In this document: positions 40,418 through 50,297 of the stretch, piece by piece
How positions within the stretch are numbered: the first letter of the stretch is position 1
Layout of the letters: each line of letters begins with the position of its first letter
Assembly: GCF_027922425.1 (NCBI RefSeq)
Contig: NZ_BSFQ01000011.1
Location: forward strand, 1-64,000
From: Pseudonocardia halophobica
GTDB lineage: Bacteria; Actinomycetota; Actinomycetes; Mycobacteriales; Pseudonocardiaceae
Direction of reading: 5' to 3'
Length of the DNA: 64,000 nt
The notes under the pieces: model-generated
The model's database searches: none
What the model was told of the DNA's origin: nothing
What the model saw: only the letters and a program-made list of their open reading frames with translations
Position numbers and translations under genes: made by a program

Positions 40418-42343
40418 ATGGCCCGCGACCCGGATCCGGACCCCACCGCGGGGTCCGGTGCTGCCCCGGACCGGCCGTCGGGGCCGTTCCGCGGGCTGCG
40501 GGACCGGCTGCGCGCCCGGCTCGGGGTCCGGACGACGACCGCGCTGGCCGCCGCGCTCACCGTCGGGGTCGTGCTCCTCGTGGCCGGGGCGATCCTGGTG
40601 CTCGGGCTCAACGCGCTGCTGCGGATGCAGCTGGTCAACGCCGCCACCCAGCAGGCGACCCAGCTCGGCGAGCGGGTCGCGGCGAACTTCGCCGACACCG
40701 AGGACGTCAAGCGCAACGCCGTCCAGGCCACGGGCAAGCGGTCCGACCTGGTCGAGGTGGTCACGAACTACAACCGGGACCCCCATCGGCCGCCGGACAT
40801 CCAGAACATCGGCTCCTCGGACCCGCTGCCGCAGTACCCCCTGATGTCCGACGTCCTGGCCGAGCCGGACGAGGTCGAGGTCGTCCACTCCACGTGGATC
40901 ACCCTCGACGACGGCAAGCACGAGGAGGTGCTGGTCGTCGCGATGGGCTTCGAGTTCCCGCCGACCGGCCAGCCCTTCACCGTGCTGGCCGCCCAGCCGC
41001 TGGACTTCCTGCACCGCGCCGTCGACACGGTGCTGGCGATGGTGCTGGTCGGCATCCCGGTGCTCGTGGTGCTGGTCGGCGGCTTCACCTATCTCTTCGC
41101 CGGACGGGCCCTGCGCCCGGTCGAGGCGATGCGCGCGCGGGTGGCGAGCATGACCGACCGGGACCTCGGCACGCGCGTGCCCGTCCCGCCGGCGCGGGAC
41201 GAGGTGGGCCGCCTCGCCGAGACCATGAACCAGATGCTCGGCCGGCTGGAGAGCGCGCAGACCACCCAGCGCCGGTTCGTCGCCGACGCCAGCCACGAGC
41301 TGCGCAGCCCGCTCGCCACGATCGCGTCGGGCCTGGAGCTGCTGGCCGGGTCGGTGGACGAGTCCGACGCGTCGACCGTCCGGACCCTGCGCGGCGAGGC
41401 GGGCCGCCTCGACCGGCTGGTCGACGGGCTGCTCCTGCTCGCCCGCTCCGACGAGCGCGGGCTGCAGCCCCGCCGCGAGGACGTCGACCTCGACGAGATC
41501 GTCGAGGCCGAGCGCGGCCGCCCGTCCGACGTCGGCGGCGTGGCCCCCGAGGTCCGCGCCGAGCCCGTCCGGGTCTCCGGCGACCGCGCGCAGCTGGTCC
41601 GGGCGGTGCGGAACCTGGTCGACAACGCGCGCCGGCACGCCGATTCGCGGGTGCTGGTCACGCTGCGGACCGAGGGTCCCGACGCGGTGGTCGACGTCGA
41701 CGACGACGGCCCCGGCGTCCCGCCCGAGGACCGCGGCCGCGTCTTCGAGCGGTTCGTGCGTCTCGACGAGGCCCGCGCCCGGTCGGACGGCGGCGCGGGG
41801 CTCGGCCTCGCGATCGTCCGGGAGATCGTGGCGGTGCACCACGGCGGCGTCGAGGTGCTCGACTCGGCGCTGGGCGGGGCGCTGTTCCGGCTGCGGCTGC
41901 CCCGCACCGAGACGTCGGCCGAGCCCGAGCCGGGGCCGGAGGGGCCGCCGCCCGGGGACGGGACGTCCGACGCGGCGGACCCCGGCGACCTGCGGGACGA
42001 CCGACCGACCGGCCCGCTGCCCGTCCTCACCCCGCCGGCCCGCGAGACCCCGACCCGCGAGACCCCGCCGACCCGCGAGCCGGAGACCGCGCCGGTACCG
42101 CGCGAGCCCGCCACTCGGCCGGTGCCCGCCGGCCGTCGGCCCTCGCCGGTGCCGCACGAGCAGGAGACCGCGCCCGTGCCGCGTCCGTCGCCGGTCCCGC
42201 GTGGGAGCCATGAGCGTGGGAGCCATGAGGACGAGCGGGTCCGGCCCGCGACGTCGGTGCCGATCCGGCTCGGCGACGCGCTCTCGCCCGCGGACGTCAA
42301 TCCGACGGCGCCGATCCCCGTCGTCCGGCCGCCCGCCCGCTGA
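40418..42343 (+). CDS. Two-component sensor histidine kinase
   Basis: A 641-residue kinase. A transmembrane helix (about 43-66), an extracytoplasmic sensor region (about 70-200) and a second helix (about 203-227) precede HAMP (228-282). The phospho-His is H293 in ADASHELRSPLATI. The ATP-binding domain has NLVDNARRHA, DDGPGVPPED and GGAGLGLAI. The last ~135 residues form a Pro/Glu/Thr/Arg-rich tail with repeated TRE(T/P)P and PVPREP units, which is unusual for a kinase of this class. ATG is six bases after TACCCT. Its likely partner, the response regulator, is encoded convergently. Confidence 0.9.
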   Translation: MARDPDPDPTAGSGAAPDRPSGPFRGLRDRLRARLGVRTTTALAAALTVGVVLLVAGAILVLGLNALLRMQLVNAATQQATQLGERVAANFADTEDVKRNAVQATGKRSDLVEVVTNYNRDPHRPPDIQNIGSSDPLPQYPLMSDVLAEPDEVEVVHSTWITLDDGKHEEVLVVAMGFEFPPTGQPFTVLAAQPLDFLHRAVDTVLAMVLVGIPVLVVLVGGFTYLFAGRALRPVEAMRARVASMTDRDLGTRVPVPPARDEVGRLAETMNQMLGRLESAQTTQRRFVADASHELRSPLATIASGLELLAGSVDESDASTVRTLRGEAGRLDRLVDGLLLLARSDERGLQPRREDVDLDEIVEAERGRPSDVGGVAPEVRAEPVRVSGDRAQLVRAVRNLVDNARRHADSRVLVTLRTEGPDAVVDVDDDGPGVPPEDRGRVFERFVRLDEARARSDGGAGLGLAIVREIVAVHHGGVEVLDSALGGALFRLRLPRTETSAEPEPGPEGPPPGDGTSDAADPGDLRDDRPTGPLPVLTPPARETPTRETPPTREPETAPVPREPATRPVPAGRRPSPVPHEQETAPVPRPSPVPRGSHERGSHEDERVRPATSVPIRLGDALSPADVNPTAPIPVVRPPAR

Positions 42344-42366
42344 GCCGGAAGCCGTCAGGCCGGCTC
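42342..42366. terminator. Short hairpin between convergent kinase and regulator genes
   Basis: GAGCCGG (42342-42348) pairs with CCGGCTC (42360-42366) around an 11-base loop. It overlaps the stop codons of both genes, which are only 11 bases apart. Confidence 0.35.
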
Positions 42367-43029
42367 GACCATCCGGTACCCGACGCCGCGCAGCGTCTCG
42401 ATGGTCTGCGTGCCGAAGGGCGCGTCGATCTTCTTGCGGACGTAGCCCACGTAGACCTCGACGACGTTGACCTCGCCCTCGTAGTGCGCGTCCCAGACCG
42501 CACGGAGGATGTCGGTCTTGGTCACGACCTCGCCCGCGTGCCGCATGAGGTGCTCGAGCACGCCGAACTCGCGCGGGGTCAGGGTGATCTCGGTGTCGCC
42601 GCGGTGCACGCGGTGCCGGGCCGGGTCGAGCTTCAGGTCGCCGACGGACAGCACGGTGGGCCGGGCGTCGCCGGCGCGGCGCTGCAGGGCGCGTAGCCGG
42701 GCCAGCAGCACGACGAACGAGAAGGGCTTGGTGAGGTAGTCGTCCGCCCCCAGGTCGAAGGCGTCGGCCTCGTCGTACTCGCCGTCCTTCGCGGTCAGCA
42801 TCAGTACCGGGCTCCACACGCCGGCGGCCCGCAGCTGCTGCAGGATCCGGTACCCGGACAGGCCGGGGAGCATGATGTCGAGGATGACGACGTCGTATCC
42901 CCCCTGGATCGCGGCGTCCAGGCCCGAGGGGCCGTCGTGCCGGACGTCGACCGCGTGGCCCTCGCGGGCCAGCCCGCGGCGGACCATCTCGGCCAGCGGG
43001 CGCTCGTCCTCCACCAGCAGCAGGCGCAC
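42355..43029 (-). CDS. OmpR-family response regulator
   Basis: A 224-residue regulator. The receiver domain has the acidic pair ED (7-8), phosphoacceptor D51 in VVILDIMLPG, T/K switch residues (MLTAKD, LTKPFS) and a C-terminal winged helix (LTPREFGVLEHLMRHAGEVVTK, here in part; VEVYVGYVRKKI). I start it at the GTG giving VRLLLVEDE, seven bases after TACGGT. An ATG three codons earlier would sit inside that spacing. It faces the histidine kinase tail to tail, so the pair is not an operon. Confidence 0.92.
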   Translation of the reverse strand: MRLLLVEDERPLAEMVRRGLAREGHAVDVRHDGPSGLDAAIQGGYDVVILDIMLPGLSGYRILQQLRAAGVWSPVLMLTAKDGEYDEADAFDLGADDYLTKPFSFVVLLARLRALQRRAGDARPTVLSVGDLKLDPARHRVHRGDTEITLTPREFGVLEHLMRHAGEVVTKTDILRAVWDAHYEGEVNVVEVYVGYVRKKIDAPFGTQTIETLRGVGYRMVEPA

Positions 43030-43084
43030 GAGGAGCACCGTAGGGCCCGCGGCTGTGACGTTCCTGAGGGGACTGGCGCTCCGT

Positions 43085-43119
43085 GTTAATGACCGCTAAC
43101 CTAGTTAACGATCGCTAAC
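43085..43119. promoter_or_regulatory. Two tandem TetR operator candidates upstream of the carboxylase operon
   Basis: GTTAATGACCGCTAAC (43085-43100) and GTTAACGATCGCTAAC (43104-43119) follow each other at a 19-base period, 21 bases before the ATG. Both match the site before the TetR gene at 40343. Tandem spacing of about two helical turns suits cooperative binding. Confidence 0.65.
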
Positions 43120-43140
43120 CGATCCGACGAGGGACGGCAG

Positions 43141-44766
43141 ATGCAGGGTGTGGCGAGGCGCTCCGGGGCCGCAGCTCCGGTGCTGGGCAGCAAGGTCGAC
43201 CCCGGGGCGGAGCAGTTCGCCCGCAACGCGGAGTCGCACCGCTCGCTGGTGGCGGACCTGAACGCGCAGCTGGCGGCGGCGCGGCTGGGCGGCCCGGAGC
43301 GGTCGCGGCAGCGGCACGTGGAGCGCGGGAAGTTGTTGCCGCGGGACCGGGTGGACTCGCTGGTGGATCCGGGGTCGCCGTTTTTGGAGCTGTCGCCGTT
43401 GGCGGCGCACGGGCTCTACGGCGGGGACGCGCCGGCCGCGGGGATGATCACCGGGGTGGGGCGGGTCGCGGGCCGGGAGTGCGTGATCGTGGCCAACGAC
43501 GCCACGGTCAAGGGCGGCACCTACTACCCGATGACGGTGAAGAAGCACCTGCGGGCGCAGGAGGTGGCGCTGCACAACCGGCTGCCGTGCGTGTACCTGG
43601 TGGACTCGGGTGGGGCGTACCTGCCGGCGCAGGACGAGGTGTTCCCGGACCGAGAGCACTTCGGGCGGATCTTCTACAACCAGGCGCAGATGTCCGGGAA
43701 GGGGATCCCGCAGATCGCGGCGGTGCTGGGTTCGTGCACCGCGGGCGGGGCGTACGTGCCGGCCATGAGCGACGAGGCGGTGATCGTCCGCAACCAGGGC
43801 ACGATCTTCCTGGGCGGTCCGCCGCTGGTGAAGGCCGCGACCGGTGAGGTGGTCACGGCCGAGGAGCTGGGCGGCGGCGACCTGCACTCCAAGATCTCCG
43901 GCGTCACGGATCATCTGGCGAACGACGACGCGCACGCGCTGCGGATCGTCCGGTCGATCGTCGGCACGCTCGGGCCGCGGGTGGCGCCGCCGTGGGAGCG
44001 GGAGCCGACCGAGGCGCCGGTGGTGGACCCGGGCGAGCTGTACGGGGCGGTGCCGACGGACTCGCGGATCCCGTACGACGTGCGTGAGGTGATCGCGCGG
44101 GTCGTGGACGGGTCGCGGTTCCACGAGTTCAAGGCCGAGTACGGCACGACGCTGGTCACGGGCTTCGCGCACATCCACGGCCACCCGGTCGGGATCATCG
44201 CGAACAACGGGATCCTGTTCTCCGAGTCGGCCATGAAGGGCGCGCACTTCATCGAGCTGTGCGACCAGCGCGGGATCCCGCTGGTGTTCCTGCAGAACAT
44301 CACCGGGTTCATGGTCGGCCGGGAGTACGAGGCCGGCGGGATCGCCCGCAACGGCGCCAAGCTCGTCACCGCCGTCGCCTCGACCCGGGTGCCGAAGCTG
44401 ACCGTGGTGATCGGCGGGTCGTTCGGCGCGGGGAACTACGCGATGTGCGGGCGGGCCTACTCGCCGCGGTTCCTGTTCATGTGGCCCAACGCCCGGATCT
44501 CGGTCATGGGCGGCGAGCAGGCCGCCACCGTGCTCGGCACGGTCGGGTCGGGCGCGGGCAACGGGGACGCCGCGGCGCAGGAGGAGCTCAAGGAGCGGAT
44601 CCGCGCCCAGTACGAGACCCAGGGCCACCCCTACTACTCCACCGCCCGGATCTGGGACGACGGCGTGATCGACCCCGCCGACACCCGCACGGTCCTGGGC
44701 CTGTCGCTGTCGATCGCCGCGAACGCCCCGCTGGGCGACCCGGCCTTCGGCGTCTTCCGGATGTGA
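43141..44766 (+). CDS. accD1: Acyl-CoA carboxylase beta subunit (methylcrotonyl-CoA carboxylase type)
   Basis: A 541-residue carboxyltransferase. Like MccB, it has the oxyanion glycine motifs [15 protein letters not shown] and [21 protein letters not shown] plus [18 protein letters not shown]. It transfers CO2 from biotin to a branched enoyl-CoA, most likely 3-methylcrotonyl-CoA in leucine degradation. GAGGGA precedes the ATG. It is first in an operon with the biotinylated alpha subunit and an acyl-CoA dehydrogenase, an order seen at mycobacterial accD1-accA1-fadE19. Substrate is inferred from that context. Confidence 0.88.
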   Translation: MQGVARRSGAAAPVLGSKVDPGAEQFARNAESHRSLVADLNAQLAAARLGGPERSRQRHVERGKLLPRDRVDSLVDPGSPFLELSPLAAHGLYGGDAPAAGMITGVGRVAGRECVIVANDATVKGGTYYPMTVKKHLRAQEVALHNRLPCVYLVDSGGAYLPAQDEVFPDREHFGRIFYNQAQMSGKGIPQIAAVLGSCTAGGAYVPAMSDEAVIVRNQGTIFLGGPPLVKAATGEVVTAEELGGGDLHSKISGVTDHLANDDAHALRIVRSIVGTLGPRVAPPWEREPTEAPVVDPGELYGAVPTDSRIPYDVREVIARVVDGSRFHEFKAEYGTTLVTGFAHIHGHPVGIIANNGILFSESAMKGAHFIELCDQRGIPLVFLQNITGFMVGREYEAGGIARNGAKLVTAVASTRVPKLTVVIGGSFGAGNYAMCGRAYSPRFLFMWPNARISVMGGEQAATVLGTVGSGAGNGDAAAQEELKERIRAQYETQGHPYYSTARIWDDGVIDPADTRTVLGLSLSIAANAPLGDPAFGVFRM

Positions 44767-46769
44767 GCAGCATGTTCTCGACAGTTCTGGTGGCCAACCG
44801 CGGGGAGATCGCGGTCCGTGTCATCCGCACCCTGCGCGCCCTCGGCATCCGCTCCGTGGCGGTGTACTCCGACGCCGACGCGGGCGCCCCGCACGTGGCC
44901 GCCGCCGACGTCGCGGTGCGGCTCGGTCCGGCGGCGGCGTCGGAGTCCTATCTGGCGATCGACACGGTGATCGAGGCGGCGAAGGCCACCGGGGCGGAGG
45001 CGATCCACCCCGGCTACGGCTTCCTGAGCGAGAACACCGCGTTCGCCGCGGCCTGCGAGGCGGCCGGGATCGTGTTCGTCGGCCCGCCGTCGTCGGCGAT
45101 CGAGGCGATGGGCGACAAGATCCGCGCCAAGCAGACCGTGGCCAAGGCGGGCGTGCCGGTGGTCCCGGGCTCGGACGGCGTCGGCCTGTCCGACGCCGAC
45201 CTGGCCCTGGCCGTGGAGCAGGTCGGGTTCCCGGTGCTGCTCAAGCCCTCCGCCGGGGGCGGCGGGAAGGGCATGCGCGAGGTCCACCGCGCCGAGGACC
45301 TGACGGACGCGATCGCCTCCGCGCGCCGCGAGGCGCGCGGCTCGTTCGGCGACGACACCCTGCTGGTCGAGCGGCTGATCACCACCCCGCGGCACATCGA
45401 GATCCAGGTGCTGGCCGACACGCACGGCAACGTGGTGCACCTGGGCGAGCGGGAGTGCTCGCTGCAGCGCCGGCACCAGAAGATCGTCGAGGAGGCGCCC
45501 TCGCCGCTGCTCACCCCCGCGCAGCGCGAGGCGATGGGCCAGGCGGCCTGCGAGGCCGCCCGCGCGTGCGGGTACGTCGGCGCGGGCACCGTGGAGTTCA
45601 TCGTCGCCGGCGACCGGCCGGACCAGTGGTTCTTCATGGAGATGAACACCCGGCTGCAGGTCGAGCACCCGGTGACCGAGGAGGTCTACGGGGTCGACCT
45701 GGTCGAGGCGCAGCTGCGGGTGGCCGCCGGGGAGACGGCGCCGTGGCCGGCCGAGCTCACCCCGCGCGGGCACGCGATCGAGGTCCGGTTGTACGCCGAG
45801 GACCCGGCGTCGGGGTTCCTGCCCACCGGCGGGCGGATCCTGGCCCTGCGCGAGCCGCGGAGCGTCCGGGTGGACTCCGGCGTGGCCGAGGGCGGGGTCG
45901 TCGGCTCGGACTACGACCCGATGCTGTCGAAGATCATCGCGTCCGGCACCGACCGGGCCGAGGCGCTGCGCAAGCTCGACGCCGCGCTCGGCGAGACCGT
46001 GCTGCTCGGGCTGGGCACCAACATCGGGTTCCTGCGCGCGCTGCTGGCCGACCCGGACGTCCGCGCCGGGGACCTGGACACCGGGCTGGTCGGGCGTCGT
46101 CTCGAGGCGTTGACCACCCACGACCTGCCGGCCGACGTCGTCGGGGTGGCGACGGGCCTGGCCCTGCTCGACCTGGAGCCGGGCGGGCCGGTGACCGACC
46201 CGTTCGACATCCCCGGTGGCTGGCGGATCGGCGAGGCGGCCTGGACGACCCGACGGCTGGTCGTCGCCGGTCACGAGCCGGTCGAGGTCCGCTCCCGCGG
46301 CCGCGCCGCCGACGCCGAACTGTCCGTCGACGGCGGCGAGCCCTTCCGCACGTCGACCCGGCTCACGGGCACCGGCGTCACGCACTCCCAGGCCGGCGTG
46401 ACCAGGGAGTACGCCATTGCCCGGGACGAGTCCGGGGTGCACTGGATCGGACGCGACGGCCTGGTCTGGGCCGTGCGCGAGCAGGAGGCCCTCGAGGCCG
46501 CGGCCGAGGAGGCCGCCGCCGGGGCGGGCGGGCCCGTGCTCTCCCCGATGCCCGGCACCGTGACCGTCGTCGAGGTCACCGAGGGTCAGCAGGTCACGGC
46601 GGGTCAGACGCTCGTCGTGGTCGAGGCCATGAAGATGGAGCACGTGCTCACCGCGCCCGTCGACGGCACGGTCCGCGAGCTGCGCGCGCGCCCCGGCGGA
46701 ACGGTCGCGAAGGACGCCGTCCTCCTCGTCGTCGAGGTGGACACAGAAGGAGACACCGATGGATCTTGA
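44763..46769 (+). CDS. accA1: Acyl-CoA carboxylase alpha subunit (biotin carboxylase and biotin carrier)
   Basis: A 668-residue protein. The biotin carboxylase domain (about 1-450) begins [19 protein letters not shown] and has the ATP loop GGGGKGMR, the HQKIVEEAP motif and [14 protein letters not shown]. The C-terminal carrier domain has the biotinylated Lys in EAMKMEHVL. It charges the partner beta subunit with CO2. The GTG overlaps the beta-subunit stop (GTGA). An ATG three codons later is an alternative start. The 3' end overlaps the next gene by 11 bases. Confidence 0.92.
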   Translation: MSSMFSTVLVANRGEIAVRVIRTLRALGIRSVAVYSDADAGAPHVAAADVAVRLGPAAASESYLAIDTVIEAAKATGAEAIHPGYGFLSENTAFAAACEAAGIVFVGPPSSAIEAMGDKIRAKQTVAKAGVPVVPGSDGVGLSDADLALAVEQVGFPVLLKPSAGGGGKGMREVHRAEDLTDAIASARREARGSFGDDTLLVERLITTPRHIEIQVLADTHGNVVHLGERECSLQRRHQKIVEEAPSPLLTPAQREAMGQAACEAARACGYVGAGTVEFIVAGDRPDQWFFMEMNTRLQVEHPVTEEVYGVDLVEAQLRVAAGETAPWPAELTPRGHAIEVRLYAEDPASGFLPTGGRILALREPRSVRVDSGVAEGGVVGSDYDPMLSKIIASGTDRAEALRKLDAALGETVLLGLGTNIGFLRALLADPDVRAGDLDTGLVGRRLEALTTHDLPADVVGVATGLALLDLEPGGPVTDPFDIPGGWRIGEAAWTTRRLVVAGHEPVEVRSRGRAADAELSVDGGEPFRTSTRLTGTGVTHSQAGVTREYAIARDESGVHWIGRDGLVWAVREQEALEAAAEEAAAGAGGPVLSPMPGTVTVVEVTEGQQVTAGQTLVVVEAMKMEHVLTAPVDGTVRELRARPGGTVAKDAVLLVVEVDTEGDTDGS

Positions 46770-47904
46770 GCTGTCCGAGGAGCACGCGGCACTGCGGGCG
46801 ACCGTCGAGGACTTCGCGCAGAAGGAGGTCGCCCCGGTCATCGGGGAGTTCTACGAGCGCGGCGAGTTCCCGTACGAGCTGGTGCGCAAGATGGGCGCGA
46901 TGGGCCTGTTCGGCCTGCCGATCGCCGAGGAGCACGGCGGTATGGGCGGCGACTACTTCGCCCTCTGCCTCGCCCTGGAGGAGCTGGCGCGGGTCGACTC
47001 CTCCGTCGCGATCACCCTGGAGGCGGGCGTCTCGCTGGGCGCCATGCCGATCAGCCGGTTCGGCAGCGACGAGCAGAAGGCGAAGTGGCTGCCCCAGCTC
47101 GCCGCGGGCGAGAAGCTCGGCGCGTTCGGGCTGACCGAGCCCGGCGGCGGCTCCGACGCCGGCGCCACCCGCACCACCGCCAAGCTCGACGGCGACGAGT
47201 GGGTGATCAACGGGTCGAAGTGCTTCATCACCAACTCCGGCACGGACATCACCGAGATCGTCACCGTCACCGCGGTCACCGGTGAGCGGGACGGCAAGAA
47301 GGAGATCTCCGCGATCGTCGTGCCGTCCGGGACGCCCGGGTTCACGGTGAGCGAGAAGTACTCGAAGGTCGGCTGGTCGGCGTCGGACACCCGCGAGCTG
47401 TTCTTCGACGACGTCCGGGTGCCGGCGGAGAACCTGCTCGGCGAGCGCGGCCGCGGCTACGCCCAGTTCCTGTCCATCCTGGACGAGGGGCGGATCGCGA
47501 TCGCCGCGCTGTCGGTCGGGCTGGCCCAGGGCTGCGTCGACGAGTCGCTGCGCTACGCCCACGAGCGCGAGGCCTTCGGTCACCCGATCGGCCACTACCA
47601 GGCGATCCAGTTCAAGATCGCCGACATGGAGGTCCGGGCGCACACCGCGCGGCTGGCCTACTACGCCGCCGCGGCGAAGATGCTGAAGGGCCAGCCCTTC
47701 AAGAAGGAGGCGGCCATCGCGAAGCTGGTGTCCTCCAACGCCGCGATGGACAACGCCCGGGACGCCACGCAGATCTTCGGCGGCTACGGCTTCATGAACG
47801 AGTACCCGGTCGGCCGCTTCTACCGGGACGCCAAGATCCTGGAGATCGGCGAGGGGACCTCCGAGGTCCAGCGCATGTTGATCGCCCGGCACCTGGGTCT
47901 GTAG
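46759..47904 (+). CDS. Acyl-CoA dehydrogenase (isovaleryl-CoA/FadE19-like)
   Basis: A 381-residue flavoprotein of normal short-chain acyl-CoA dehydrogenase length. FAD-contact motifs are GAFGLTEPGGGSDAG and WVINGSKCFITNSG. The catalytic Glu is near the C-terminus in GEGTSEVQRMLIARHL, with RDATQIFGGYGFMNEYPVGRFYRDAKI, here in part, before it. It passes electrons to ETF. Operon position after the carboxylase subunits indicates the preceding leucine-pathway step (isovaleryl-CoA to methylcrotonyl-CoA). AAGGAGA lies before the ATG. Confidence 0.92.
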   Translation: MDLELSEEHAALRATVEDFAQKEVAPVIGEFYERGEFPYELVRKMGAMGLFGLPIAEEHGGMGGDYFALCLALEELARVDSSVAITLEAGVSLGAMPISRFGSDEQKAKWLPQLAAGEKLGAFGLTEPGGGSDAGATRTTAKLDGDEWVINGSKCFITNSGTDITEIVTVTAVTGERDGKKEISAIVVPSGTPGFTVSEKYSKVGWSASDTRELFFDDVRVPAENLLGERGRGYAQFLSILDEGRIAIAALSVGLAQGCVDESLRYAHEREAFGHPIGHYQAIQFKIADMEVRAHTARLAYYAAAAKMLKGQPFKKEAAIAKLVSSNAAMDNARDATQIFGGYGFMNEYPVGRFYRDAKILEIGEGTSEVQRMLIARHLGL

Positions 47905-47982
47905 GCGCCCGTCCGGGACGCGGTAGGTTGCCCTCGCGCCGGGCTTGCAGCAAGGGCCCGGCGGACCGGGGGAGGAGCCGAC

Positions 47983-48372
47983 GTGGCCAGCTGGACCGAT
48001 CTGGTGTCCTACGTGCGGGTGCGGTACGAGGTGATGCGCTCGACCGACACCGAGCTGTGGTTCAACCTGCCGACCACGGAGGACCGCACCCAGCTGGTGG
48101 TCGTCCGCAGCGTGACGGGCGAGGACGACCTCCCGTGGGCGCAGATCGCCTCACCCGTCGGCAAGCTCGGCGACCTCGACCTGTCGACGCTGCTGGCGAA
48201 GGCGGGCGAGTCGGTGGTCGGCGGCGTCGCCTCGCAGGACGGGGTGGTGGTGTTCCGCCACTCCATCCCGCTGCACGAGGGCGAGGTCACGGCCTTCGAC
48301 CGGCCCTTCCAGCTCGTCGTGAAGGTCGCGGACCAGCTCGAGGAGCTCCTCACCGGGCGGGACGAGCACTAG
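47983..48372 (+). CDS. Hypothetical protein, YbjN-like fold possible
   Basis: A 129-residue soluble protein from a GTG with GGGAGGAG upstream. The pattern of alternating hydrophobic strands (ELWFNLPTTEDRTQLVVVRSV, here in part; DGVVVFRHSIPL) and a C-terminal helix (VVKVADQLEELLTG) resembles YbjN/type-III-chaperone-like small proteins, but this is a weak structural impression. It has no signal peptide or membrane segment. A TAGGTT hexamer about 50 bases upstream may be its promoter. Confidence 0.65.
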   Translation: MASWTDLVSYVRVRYEVMRSTDTELWFNLPTTEDRTQLVVVRSVTGEDDLPWAQIASPVGKLGDLDLSTLLAKAGESVVGGVASQDGVVVFRHSIPLHEGEVTAFDRPFQLVVKVADQLEELLTGRDEH

Positions 48373-48373
48373 C

Positions 48374-48547
48374 TCAGCCCACGGGCAGCGGTTCCAGCGC
48401 CTGCTCGACGACGGTGCGCAGCCGGGCCAGCAGCTGATCGGCCTCGGCCCAGGTGAGGGCACCGGTGGCGACGCCGCCCCGGATCTCCTCCGCCACGGCC
48501 CGCGCGAAGCGGGTGGACCACTCGTGCCGCTGCTGCCCGTCCGTCAT
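48374..48547 (-). CDS. Small hypothetical protein
   Basis: A 57-residue, mainly helical protein (MTDGQQRHEWSTRFARAVAE...). It converges with the preceding gene, with one base between their stops. Its ATG lies six bases after CACACT, as in other leaderless genes here. I see no recognisable family, and the length makes it uncertain. Confidence 0.45.
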   Translation of the reverse strand: MTDGQQRHEWSTRFARAVAEEIRGGVATGALTWAEADQLLARLRTVVEQALEPLPVG

Positions 48548-48695
48548 CGGCACAGTGTGACCTGTGTCATTGATCACCCCTGATCCGGGGGTCACTCGTG
48601 TCACGGCAGTCACTGCGGTCCCGTCGGCGACGTCGAGATGAACATGCGGTGCCGCCGAGGGGGCGTGCCGACGGCGCCGTGGTGACGGAGCGTGG

Positions 48696-49463
48696 TCAGC
48701 GGTCGTCGAGCAGGCCGGGGACCGAGGAGACCGAGCGCAGCTCGCTGAGCGTGGGGTGACCCTGGGCGAGCAGGGCGACGTCCGTGCCCTCGGCGGGGAT
48801 CTCGTCGGGCTCGGAGATCGTGGTGAGCAGCGTGCCCGGCGCGCCCTCCACACCGGACTCGTGTTCCACCCGCACCTGCACGGAGCCGAAGTGGGCCAGC
48901 TCCGCCTCGCGCAGCGGGCCGATCTCGGCGGCCGGCCGGTCCGGGACGTTGAGCGAGAGCACCGTGCCGCGCGGGCGGGCGAGGAGGACCTCGAGCACCT
49001 CCGGCAGGAGCCCCACCACGGACTCCCAGTGCGCGCCGTCGCGGCCGCGCAGGCCGCAGTCCAGCGACGTCGCCAGGCCCGACCAGCCCTTGAGGGCGCC
49101 GGTGAGCACCGCCCCGACCGTGCCGGAGTGGATCACCGCGTGCCCGACGTTGGCGCCGACGTTGATCCCCGACAGCACGATGTCCGGCCGCGGGTCGAAC
49201 CAGCCGTCGCCGGCGGCGTGCACGATGAACGCCGGGTGGGCCTCCACCGAGAAGGCCGGGACCTGCTCGAGCCCGGGCAGCACCTGCGGGTGCACCTTCA
49301 CCCGCCGGCCCTCGGCCACGGCGAAGACGGACGCCCCCACGCCCGTCGAGTCGACGTGGGGCGCGGCGACGGTGACGTCGAAGCCCGCCGCGAGTGCGCC
49401 GCGGGCGAGGGCGTGGAGCCCGGGGGAGGCGATGCCGTCGTCGTTCGTGATCAGGGCGCGCAC
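48696..49463 (-). CDS. surE: 5'/3'-nucleotidase SurE
   Basis: A 255-residue metal-dependent phosphatase that dephosphorylates nucleoside monophosphates. The metal ligands are D8-D9 in MRALITNDDGI, the Ser in SGVGAS-equivalent DSTGVGAS, and the Asn in SGINVGANVGHAVIHSGTVGA (here in part). The GTG start is six bases after TAGGGT, indicating a leaderless mRNA. Length and motifs are typical. Confidence 0.92.
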   Translation of the reverse strand: MRALITNDDGIASPGLHALARGALAAGFDVTVAAPHVDSTGVGASVFAVAEGRRVKVHPQVLPGLEQVPAFSVEAHPAFIVHAAGDGWFDPRPDIVLSGINVGANVGHAVIHSGTVGAVLTGALKGWSGLATSLDCGLRGRDGAHWESVVGLLPEVLEVLLARPRGTVLSLNVPDRPAAEIGPLREAELAHFGSVQVRVEHESGVEGAPGTLLTTISEPDEIPAEGTDVALLAQGHPTLSELRSVSSVPGLLDDR

Positions 49464-49511
49464 GGCACGACCCTAATTCAGCCGCCTGCCTCCGAGCGGG
49501 GCTCGCTGCGC

Positions 49512-50294
49512 CTAGTTGAGGTGGGCCAGCAGGGAGCGCGCGGTGCGGCGCAGGCGTTCCTCCCGCTCCGGCGGGTGCGTGCCGCCGGCCAGGTAGGCCG
49601 TGATCAGCCGGGCGCCCTCGTCCCAGCGGGCCTGGGTGCCGAGGACCTCGCCGAGCTCGACGAGCCGCTCCTCGTCCGGCCGCACCGCCAGCCGCATCCG
49701 CAGCACCCACTCGCGGTCCGCGGGGCCGCCGCGGGTCCGGTACACCGCCCGCAGGTTCTCCAGCATCCGCACGAGGATGTCCCGGGTCGACGTACGGGGC
49801 AGCATGTCCGGGCCGAAGGGCGCGGCCGACCCCGTGACGGCCCGGAACCGCTCCTCGCAGCCGGCGCGGTCCAGCCGGCGGCCGCCGTCGAACACGTCGA
49901 GGTACTGCTCGGTGTCGGCCACCCGCACCAGGAAGTGCCCCGGCATCCCGATCCCTTCCAGCCGGATCCCGGCCCGGCGCGCCACCTCGATCGCGACCAC
50001 GGACAGCGTGATCGGGATCCCGGTGCGGCGGGCCAGCACCTGCGGCAGCAGCGAGTTGCGCGGGTCGGTGTAGTCGGTGCTGTTGCCGGTGAAGCCCTCC
50101 TCGACGAAGAGCCGCCGCACCAGGCCGGGCACGGAGTCGACGCCGTCGGCCAGCCGGTCCAGCTCGGCGAGCCAGGGAGCGGGGTCGAGGTCCGGGTCGG
50201 CGCCGGCGGCCAGGGCGAGTGCGGCCTCGTCGAGCGCCGGTTCGGCCCGGGCGACGAGTGCGACGAACCGGGCCACCGGCCCGTCCTGCTCCAC
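49512..50294 (-). CDS. SirB1/transglutaminase-like protein
   Basis: A 260-residue cytoplasmic protein. Residues ~35-165 match the SirB1 N-terminal transglutaminase-like fold (YTDPRNSLLPQVLARRTGIPITLSV, here in part; GIGMPGHFLVRV), followed by a TPR-like helical C-terminus. The Cys of an active transglutaminase is absent at the expected place (NSLLPQVL), so catalysis is doubtful. The GTG start lies 3 bases after the stop of the upstream anti-sigma-type gene, so the two are probably co-transcribed. Confidence 0.8.
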   Translation of the reverse strand: MEQDGPVARFVALVARAEPALDEAALALAAGADPDLDPAPWLAELDRLADGVDSVPGLVRRLFVEEGFTGNSTDYTDPRNSLLPQVLARRTGIPITLSVVAIEVARRAGIRLEGIGMPGHFLVRVADTEQYLDVFDGGRRLDRAGCEERFRAVTGSAAPFGPDMLPRTSTRDILVRMLENLRAVYRTRGGPADREWVLRMRLAVRPDEERLVELGEVLGTQARWDEGARLITAYLAGGTHPPEREERLRRTARSLLAHLN

Positions 50295-50297
50295 GGC

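Noticed and set aside
48556-48571. CRP/GlxR-like site TGTGACCTGTGTCATT upstream of the 57-residue gene
   Set aside because: Only the left half and part of the right half match TGTGA-N6-TCACA. The adenylate cyclase in the window is not enough support.
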